Of a stretch of 64,000 nucleotides of DNA, positions 1 through 10,000 are shown one piece after another. The stretch is from Distichodus sexfasciatus (lineage: Eukaryota > Chordata > Actinopteri > Characiformes > Distichodontidae). The DNA lies in NCBI GenBank assembly GCA_032718565.1, contig JAVGVS010000044.1, forward strand, positions 2,506,165 to 2,570,164, in the 5' to 3' direction. The translations under genes were made by a program, and so were the position numbers. The notes beneath the pieces are model-generated. The model did no database searches. It was not told the DNA's origin and saw only the letters and a list, made by a program, of their open reading frames with translations. Each line of letters starts with the position of its first letter. Position 1 is the first letter of the stretch.

Positions 1-1003
1 CAAAAATACCAAACTTTTCACTTCACTACATTTCTATCAAGGTTCTTGTTACTCGTTACTTTCAAATCTGTGGATAAAGTGGATGTTATTCCCCCTTTTC
101 TAAAATGATTGTTTTTATCACAGGCAACAGTCTATCAGTAATCAGTAAGGTTACCAAGTTCAGACAGTTCTGCTGTTTTTTGTCATTCTTAAAACACTGT
201 TGCTGTTGGAAAGTCATGAAGCTAGAGGCGTAGAGCTGGGTTTTAAGCAGGTTGGATTGTTGTAATTAACATACACATATGTGTGCACACACTGCCAGAG
301 CTGTGTCAGAACACTACCATGCTGCTTTGTGTGGTGTGTAGTCTTACTATTAATTAGAAAAATAAACTAATGCCCGGTTTTCTTTGTCAGTTCGGCTTGT
401 GTTTCATTCTCTAACATTCTACCAGTTCCTTATTCTACAGGTTCTACAAGCTAGTCAGAGGCATTGGGGATTGTAAGCGTTGTGGCAATAATGCAACAGT
501 GCGGTGAAAGAAGATGTACTTTTAGTACTTAAGTATTTATTTTAAACAAGAACGTCAGCACTTCAATTTGAGTAAAAAATTGAATGTACGACTTTCACAT
601 TTGACTAGTGGTATCTGTTCTTTCACTTTAGTAATGAAGTTAGGTACTTTGCTCGACTATGCATTTTGTAACATCTCTCAATTCACTGTATATTGATTAT
701 GGATCTATTTTAGTTAAGAAGAGAAGAGAGTTTTTCAGTGAAATGTCTGGTTGAGCTCAGGAATAAAACTAGATGATATTTTAGTTGTGATTTGATATGA
801 ATGGAATTGTTAAATCAGCAAATGATTTATACTGATTGCTGTTTTGAATTGATATAATATTGTGTTGTGATGAAACTTGTGATTTTAGATCACAGATTTT
901 AGGCTGTCCCTCTTTTTTCTTTTTTAGAGTTGTTTGCTCTCTAATCCTTCTGTAATCAGTAGTAGAGTACGCCACATTCTGTTGTTTTGTTTTTTGTACA
1001 CAG
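1..1003 (+). other. nos1: Intron sequence upstream of the first nos1 exon in the window
   Basis: No exon is visible here. The stretch ends in a T-rich tract and a CAG acceptor at 1001-1003, directly before the first recognised nos1 exon, so it is taken to be the 3' part of a nos1 intron. Around 850-900 there is a short AT-rich piece resembling the ends of the TAGGGGTGT-type hAT elements found elsewhere in the window, too short to delimit. The remainder is AT-rich and shows nothing recognisable. Confidence 0.6.
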
Positions 1004-4000
1004 GGCCTACAGGAGTATGAGGAGTGGAAGTGGTACAACAACCCTACCATGGTGGAGGTGCTGGAGGAGTTTCCTTCCATGCAGGTGCCGTGCACACTCC
1101 TGCTTACCCAGCTGCCCCTGCTGCAGCCCCGATACTACTCCATCAGCTCCTCCCCCGACCTCCACCCGGGCGAGATCCACCTCACAGTGGCAGTGGTCTC
1201 CTACCGCACCAGGGGTATGAAGACACCTTCTAAAATCAGGACTGTTTTCACTGTTAACAGTTTTACTGTTAAGTGTGCATTTTTAAAATAATGCTTCAGG
1301 TTCAGAATGTGCTACTATTTAACAAAAACAGCGTAGGGGGTGCAGAGTCTCTTTCACACCTGCATTCTAATGAGGAATATTTCTTCAGTGCAGAAGTTCT
1401 GGACGGAAAGTCAGAACATTTACTGCATTTATTGGACTCATATTTCTTAATGACAAAGGAGACACAATCTGGAACCACTTGAGTTTAGGTTCCAGTGATG
1501 ATAACCCTAATTAGCTCTCAGGGAAACTGTCCCTCAAATGAGGAAAAATAGGGAAGTCACTCTGGATAAGAGCGTCTCCTAAATGCTGTAAATGTAAATG
1601 TACTCATTCTAGATTCAAACCCAGATACGTTACTCATTTCTGCATTGTCATCACAACTTTTTTGCTGCTTCATACAAACAAGAAACTTGCCAGGTTCTCA
1701 TTTTCCATGTCTAATTTACAAGAAAAATTGGTTGCGTGCCATTGGCTCCAATTTAAGGGATCTTGGAAGCTCAAGACGGGGTAGTTCAGCTAGGGTTGGG
1801 CGATATAACGATTTTATTCGATATATCTCAGCTTGTTCCATGTGCAATGTAATAAATAACTATATTGTGAACATTGAGTAAAAATCCTCATGTTATTGTT
1901 AAACACACAGCATGTACGTCACTTTCGTGTTTCGCTTCCTTGCACTCTCAAAGGAGACAACTCACTCCCCCACCCATCCCGAGCACTCTCCTAGCACATG
2001 CACATTTTGTAGGGAAGCAAGCATGTAGAAAGAGAAGTGAATCTCCACACGATTTCAGAGACGTTAATTGGGAATAGAAGCGGGCGACTTGGTTCCTAAG
2101 CAAAACAGCACTGGTTCTGTTAATCTGTGCACAAAACCAGAAGTAAATATGTAAACACGCATAAATGGCATTCTTTGCGAAGTAAACACATGTTTTGTGT
2201 ATAAGTGCTTGCGACTCGCATGTGGAACGTCATCACTCGCAAAAACGCTCCAGTTCGGTCAAATCTTCCCCCGTTATTACAGACAAAACAATTTTTGCTG
2301 ATAAATAACAATAGCAACCTGCTATTTACTTTTTATATTTTTAGTGTTTATTCCGGACGCACGTCCATCGCATTATTGTGATGCGCTGGGGGGGATTGTG
2401 GTTGGGGTTATGCGGGGGGCGTGATTGTGGGAAATGTTTCCCAGAAAGAGAGAATATATCTAGATATATATTGTGTCTCATGATATAGCCTAAAAATATT
2501 GCGATATTATTTTTAGGCCATATCATCCAGCCCTAAGTTCAGCATCGTCAGACAAAACGTTCTTTTTAGGCTTTTCAAACTTTTGTACTTTATTGTCCTC
2601 AACTACAGAATCTCCCCAATCATTCTACAATGATCAATTCTTACCAAATAGAGCAATTTAAGTCCTTTTTTAAAAAACTGCAATATATTGCAGGAAAGAA
2701 AGTGAAAGATTATTTGTCATTGTGAACACCACAGCACAGCACACAGTGCACCACAACGAAATGTGACCTCTGCATTTAACCCATCCGTGAAGGAGCAGTA
2801 GGCAGCTAACAAGTGCCGGGAGAGCAGTGCTTGGGGACGGTACCTTGCTCATGAGCACCTCAGTGGTAACTTTACCAGCCCTGGATTCGAACCTGCGCCC
2901 TTTTGATCACGAGATGAACACCCTACCGTTACACCACCAACTGCCCCAGAAATTGTAGTGTCAATATTTTTCCAATATCAGGCAGCCTTACGTCAATTTC
3001 AATTTTTTACAGTGTTGTCTATGTCACACCCGAGTATAAACGCCGATTTAACCTACGTAAGATGTGCAGGATCTGATGTGGGATATTGTAAACGGAATAG
3101 GAAGTAGAAGATACAAATGAACTGGACACAATTGAAGATTAGGTCAGAGACTGAAATAACTACAGTAGGTAAAACATACATCACATCTTCTCTGGGGCAG
3201 GTAGTAGCATGATGGTGGCGATTTGAAGGTCACCAGTTTGAGTCTCGTACCAGTAAAGGTACCACTGTGGTGCTCATGAGCAAGGTATTGTCCGTAAGCA
3301 CTGCTCCCTGGGTGCTGCCCATGTCAGCTGCCTGGATGGGTCAAACGCAGGGGTCAGATTGCTGTGCTGCTTACAAACCTCAAAGTGTGAGTGAAAGTGA
3401 GTGTTTATTTGTCATTGTGAATACACCACAGCACAGCACACAGTGAAATGTCACCTCTGCATTTAACCCATTCGTGAAGTAGCAGTGGGTAGCCGTGCTT
3501 GGGGACGGTACCTTGCTCATGAGTACCTCAGTGGTAACTTTACCGGCCCTGGATTCGAACCTGCGACCTTCTGTTCACAGGGCGAACACCCTACCGTTAC
3601 GCCAAATGTGTGACACTAGGCATCATGTCAAACCCCATGTTAAAACGCCGCTCATATTTTGGGGGCTGGAGACGACACAGCATTCAGGAACGATCTTAGC
3701 TCTGCTCAACTCCTCACCAATTTCAGCCTGCCGCTGTTTCTGTAACTCGGTAATTACCAGCAATTTCAAGGGTGTCATTTATTTCTGCAGTACAGTGGAG
3801 ACCTTCTCACTTCCAGCGCCTTTCTTGGCGGGAACAGGATCGTTTCTCCCAATGTGTGATTATTTTAAGAGATTAGGTGCTTAACAGGAGCCGCTGACCT
3901 TTATGAGAAATGCCTCCAAAGCTAGTTTGCACTCCAGATTTCTCTAATGAGCTCGCGCTACTCTCTATTTTAAGAAGTACGGGGGAAAAATATCACCTGT

Positions 4001-7000
4001 GAAATTGGTTTAGTTTTTCTAAACTTGGTGGGTGTTTTAGAAGCTATTTTTTTTACTTTTTTAAATGACACATCATTAGAGTTATTAATTCCAGAGTTGA
4101 TTAGTTGATTTGGGCTAAGCATTTTCGCTTAACAAATGTTAAAACGAGAGGCGATAATTATCTCTCTCGCTCACGAGGTAACCTCTTTCGTTCGTTCTCT
4201 CCCTCTCTCTTCTCCTTCTCCTCGCACTTTTCGCTAAATGCATTGTAAACATGAAATGATGTGCGTAATGGCATAATTGCTAGCTAAATTATAGCGCTTC
4301 CACTCCATGGGAGACGCGTGTTCCCTCCGAGCCCAGCAGCCTTAATCACTATGCAGCAGACCGGCGCTGGTGAGGTGTCGTACTAAAGCGTGTGTGTGTG
4401 TTGAATTCTCTGCAGATGGAGCAGGACCCATCCACCATGGGGTGTGTTCATCCTGGCTCAACAGCTTAGAGGCGGGTGAAGTGGTGCCATGCTTCGTCAG
4501 GGGGTAAAGTTCTACGTCCTAATTTCAGTCTCTTAATGCCATTTTAGTTTGTTTTTACATAACCAGTAGGGATGTAACAGTACATCGATCTACATCGATT
4601 AAGTGATGAATGAGCAAATAGCATTGTGCCAAAATGATAACGTGGTGATAAAAAAATGTGTTTATAAAAATATCTGCGTACATGTAAAATTGCTACAAAG
4701 GTCCATTTGTGCCTCACAGTGTAGAACTGTATCAATACTAGTATTTCACTGGTCACTGGGTTTTTATGTTTTTTGCAGGGCACCGTCATTCCGAATGCCA
4801 AAGGACAGCAGAGTTCCATGTATCCTGGTTGGTCCAGGGACAGGAATTGCCCCCTTCAGGAGCTTCTGGCAACAGAGACTGTTTGACCTCGAAAATAAAG
4901 GCAGGTTTGAGTTCAGAGCAATGACGACAGTGGAAACTGGAGTATCCCTCTTTTTAGAATTTTTCATTTTAATTTAGAGAATCACAGGTTTGTCATATTT
5001 GGCTGATTTGATGCATGAAATAAGGATGAGAATCCACATGTCATTAATTATTTGTTTTTTAATTAAAACTCAGAATACATGTAAATTTTGCTAGATTAAC
5101 TTCCAATGAGCCATTTAACTCATTTGAGCACAAAATGGAAAATAGGACAATGACTTATTCTTTATCCAGTTTGGTCTTGGAAATGAGTATTAAAAATATA
5201 TATTGGGGATTTGGTTTGGTTTTTAGTTTTAATGTTAAAAAATAAATGAAGGATTAATACTTGATTTTTACAACTTGACTCCAAACAGGGATCAAGTCCT
5301 GTCCGATGATCTTGGTGTTCGGATGTCGGCAGTCGCAGATGGACCACATTTATAAGGAGGAGACTATCCAGGCCAAGAACAAAGAAGTGTTTGAGGAGCT
5401 CTACACCGCCTACTCACGGGAGCCTGGAAGACCAAAGGTAGGACATCTTAATCTTTGGTTCATTTTTAAAATTAAAACCAATAACCAAAAAACATGCCCT
5501 CGTACTGTATAGTTTCAAGTTACGACGGGATCCTCAGAACGCATCTCTATTGTAAGTCAGGGATTTTTCTTGGTGCTTGGTTCTTGGTGGAAAACTCTTT
5601 TGGAAGGCCAGATGGAAATATGTGACCCTCCACGGCAAAACCAGTCGCTTGTCACAACGGAGGTTTCCGAGAAAAACGGCCATTTATGTTGCGTGGGGTA
5701 AAATTTTGGATTATTTGTTTTTAGTGTTTTGAAACAGTGGAAGGTCCATCCTAAAAACATGACTTTCCTGAGGTGAGGAATTCAATTCCAGCAGAATGTT
5801 AAAAGTTTCTGTTTTGACCGCTCTACTTCAATATTTACGCTAAATCCACTCATTGACTAGTGTGAAGATATTTCTCCGGAATCCATCTTCGTCTCCCGAG
5901 TTCAGTTAACCTAACGCAGGTAGGCTATCCGTGTGGCTGTGAATGCAGCGTAGGCTACCGTAAATGCAAACGTAGCCGCGAGCGCACCGAGCGTCTGTGA
6001 GTGCTACGGTGATAGTCAACTTCAAAGGCAGATTTCTCCGTTTCTCACTTGGCGTGACAGGAGAAACCCGACTCCTTTGAATGTTGATATCTCAGTCATA
6101 TGTCGTCCGATTCATTCGTTATAGGTACCGTTTTGAAGGTTGATTTATGCCCTTTCATGAAAACATAACTCAATTTTGAAAAATTGCAACAAGAGACTGG
6201 TTTTGCCGTGGAGGGTCACATATGTAAAATCATGTGAGACTGAATTCTTTAGAAGTGGTATATATATTTTTACGTGTGGAGAGAAATGGTTTAAGGAGGA
6301 CGATGTTCTGTAATGAACTGGGAAGCATGCCAAGGGCCGTGACACAAGAAATCCTCGATCTTTACCAGCGCTCCAGCACTTACGCTCTGACAGAACGCAG
6401 CGCCTCGCTCACGTTAAACATATAAATGGACAGTGATGCAAGAAAGTCCTGATGTGTCTCACCGTCCCTTCACTTGGCTTGTCAATGTGACACTTTTCTT
6501 GCCTCTTTTCCACTCTTTACTCCCTGAAATATCTTTCTTTCTCTTTTCTCCTCATTAATATTTCTCTTTGTGTTTTCAGCTGCTTTACTTTCCCACTCTG
6601 TGTACCCTGAATCTGCTTTTTGCTCTTTCTTTCCTTTTATCATTCATTTTGTCTGTCTTCCCTCCCCTGACTCTTATGCCTCTTTTCTTTCCTCTTCTTC
6701 CTCGATGCTCCCCTAAACATCTTTCCTACTCTTTCTCTTTTCCTTTAAAAAAACCCTTTCTCTCGTTCCCCTTTATTTCTCATTTTTCCGCCAAATTAAT
6801 ATCGCTCTCCTTTTTCCCTTTCTCCTTTTGTCTACCTCTCTTTGCCACTCTTCCTTTTTCTTCTACTTCTTCCTTTCTTTCTACTTTCTCTCTCTTTACT
6901 TCCTCCCGCCCATTACCTGTTTTCTCGCTCCTAATCTTTGCACACCTGCTTCTCTCTGCCGCTCTCCCTCACACGTTTCTCCTCTCTCTCCCACTGTATG

Positions 7001-10000
7001 TAGAAGTATGTGCAGGACGTGTTGCGTGAGCAGCTGTCGGAGATGGTGTTCCGCAGTCTGAGGGAGGAGGGAGGCCACATCTACGTGTGCGGAGACGTCA
7101 CCATGGCGGGAGACGTGCTGAAGACGGTGCAGCACATCATCAAGCTGCACGGCAACATGACGCTGGAGGACGCCGGCTTTTACATCAGCAAACTGAGGGT
7201 CAGACACACCTTCTCTCATCCACCTCTCTTCAAGAAGTTGTACTAGTACAAGTTAAAATTTAAACTAATGTAATAAATATGTAAAAGTTGTTGCTATAAC
7301 AATAACCTAAGACTAAAGCTAAAACCTGTCACTAGTTTAAGCACTATCTGAATAGTGTGCAAAGATAATAGTACCATGATTAATTCTATATAAATATGAT
7401 CTTGTCTTTACAGGATGAGAATCGCTACCACGAAGACATTTTTGGCGTCACTCTGCGTACGTATGAGGTCACGAACCGGCTGAGGTCTGAATCCATCGCC
7501 TACATCGAGGAGAGCAAGAAAGACTCAGACGAGTGAGTGTAGCACCGTTATACACTGTCACCTGAGCTAAGTAGCATTTAGTAATGCTGTCTAATAGGGG
7601 TGTAACAAAACGTCAGTCTGCAGCGATTATCAAGACGCCCATAACTTCGATCCACAATCAATCAGACACATCAAACACATCAATCAGACATCACACATGT
7701 TGTAATGTTCCTCACCATGCAAGCGTTGTTCCATCCCAACTTTTATTAAGCGCAATAGCACAAGCTACTGTGGGTCTTAGCTTAGGAATAAAAATGTTAA
7801 ATGATTGTTTGGCTGCTTTGTGTCATTTGATATTAGATTTTGATTTGATCAAATCAAAGTCTTGTCATTGCAGAATCTTTGTCCATTGAAACTATATAAT
7901 ATTGTATTGTGATGAAACGTTTGTGATGATTTACACCCTACTGGCTGACTTGCTAGCTGCGAAAGAGCCAGTTAACCAGAACTAAAATAATAATGAAATT
8001 TTTGGTGACAATTTACATTAAGTGCACCTTAATAGTGCATTTATAAGGCATTAATGAGGCTAAAAACAATTAATGTATATTTAAGATATTGTGAAGTAAT
8101 GGAATTTACCTTGACATCCAGTATAAGATTGCATTGTGCAGGTCCGTAACTATTATGCAGTGTTGGGGAGTAACAGAATACATGTACCACCGATAGGTAG
8201 TCAGATGACAAATTATGGCTAACTGTATTCCGTTCCAACTGTCACGCGCACTGCGTCCCGTGACCGGCCACTTCCGGGTCCTATTGCCAGTCGCGGGACG
8301 CAGTGCACGTGACAGTTGGAACGGAATACAGTTCAGGAAGTTCAGGAAGTATAAAAGGATGCATTTTCTCGCGAGTCAACCAGCCCAACTACCGACTCTG
8401 CTCGGCATCACTGTGAGTACTCTCAGTATTCGGTTTATCTCCCTGATAGAGTGTGTTTCTGTTAGAACGTGGATTCTTGTGGGAATCCTAGCCCTTCGTG
8501 TAAGAGAGTTCTTAGAGCAAATCGCGTGGCAATGTACTACCTACTCGCATTCTCACCCGCGTTTGGGTTAACCACCACGCTACACGGGTTAGCGGCTAAC
8601 GTGTAGCAGTCTGTTATATCCTAACCAGATCACTGGCAGACTGTGAGCGTTTGCCGTTCGGTTCAAATCCTAATCAGATCCCTGACCAAATCGTTTGCCG
8701 GTCTGTTACATCCTAAACAGATCACTGGCAGACCGTGAACGTCTGGCTTTCTGTTCACATCCTCATCAGATCCCTGACGCCAATACAGTAACAATGTTAA
8801 AAATAATGGATTCCATGAATTACCGGAAACCTTTCAGAACACGCAACCAAAGATTCTAATGTAAACATCCATTTCACGGAAGTTGCCGCAGTCACACAAT
8901 GGAGGAGCCAAAGCTGGAGCCAGCACGACAGAGCCAGTGCAGAAACACATTTCTCTCTTGGAAATTCAGAAAACACTTCACATTAAATGAAGAAAGAGGC
9001 TGGAACACGACCGTGCAGGGTGTGATTCCTACATTCATACAGTTGTAAAAAGCAAGACGTTGTGGAAGTAACCCAAAGTATTCAGAATACGTTACTCACA
9101 TTGAGTAATCCAATGGAATACGTTACAAATCATATTTTAGGGCTTTTTATGTTTTCTGTATTCTGTAGTGGAATACATTTTAAAAGTAACCTTCCCAACA
9201 CTGCTGCTATCCTATGCCATATTCTATAATGCACTGAAACCTTTTTGAACTTCATTTGGCAGGTTTATGAACACAACTATAATGTAGTAGTGTATATTAA
9301 ATATTATATTTTTTCATTTAAAGCTGTAATAGACACTTTATGAATCTTTAATGTATGATTAGATCCATTTTATAAATGCTATACTGATCCATTCTAAATG
9401 CATTATGGAGGTGCACGGAATGTAAATTGTTACCAAATTTTCAAATACTCCAAGAAAGTGTAACTAACCTACGGGTCAAAAAAGGAACCTCTGTACCTGT
9501 ACACATTTAAAACTGAGTGCATCACTGAAAGATGTTTGAAAATTGGTTAACTACTTGAACAAACTGGATGGTGGATTTCTTCAGTTATTCATGCTTTTTA
9601 TTTTTAATCAGGGACACAGAAAAGCAGAACTGAATGTTACGAATGTGATGAATAGTGCAGCATGACATACATGTTTTAGACAGCTTTGCTTTTACGTTTA
9701 GTTGCATTTATCTGGCGCGAAGTGTAGACATCGTGGGCAGAAGTGTATTCTGTGTCCTGGGGGCGACCCCGGTCTTCTGTAGAAAAGCGCAGCTGCCCTT
9801 CAGGGCCACGCGGCAGAGAGGCGGCCGTAACTATAGGAACGGCGGAGAAGACGAGGCGCTACGGTAACAGGATTAGCGTTAGCGAGAGGCTCCTCTTTGC
9901 TGGCAAACCCGCTTGTGGCACTCAGATAAGAGTCTGTACTCGAAGCAAAGCACGCCAATTAACTCACCCACTCTACTGCCAGAGGAGTCACACTGAAGAC

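Larger units (their letters stand above)
8158..9203. mobile_element. hAT-type element with CAGTGTTGGGGA ends
   Basis: The left end CAGTGTTGGGGAGTAAC and right end GTAACCTTCCCAACACTG are inverted copies. Flanking octamers CTATTATG and CTGCTATC agree at five of eight, so the target duplication is weak. It contains a 40-bp hairpin, a tandem repeat, and a short relic of a transposase start. It lies in the last nos1 intron. Confidence 0.65.

Noticed and set aside
3550..3607. tRNA gene suggested by A-box and B-box-like words on the minus strand
   Set aside because: The head lacks a closable acceptor stem, and the same head recurs on several diverged SINE copies.
3495..3884. 129-codon plus-strand frame
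   Set aside because: Starts inside an antisense SINE copy and shows no family resemblance.
4901..4910. Conventional GT donor at 4905-4906 for the nos1 exon
   Set aside because: It gives phase 2 against a phase-1 acceptor and produces a stop within the next exon.
6568..7029. 153-codon frame before the nos1 exon
   Set aside because: Pyrimidine tract read-through; only bases from 7004 are exon, and in a different frame.
7534..7536. TGA immediately after DSDE as the true nos1 stop
   Set aside because: It overlaps a consensus GTGAGT donor, and the expected VFxS-stop exon exists in phase at 10321; kept only as an intron-retained alternative.
8240..8793. Solo LTR between TGTCACG and a CA end
   Set aside because: TATA-like and GC-rich content fits, but no paired TG...CA boundaries with a 4-6-bp duplication could be found.
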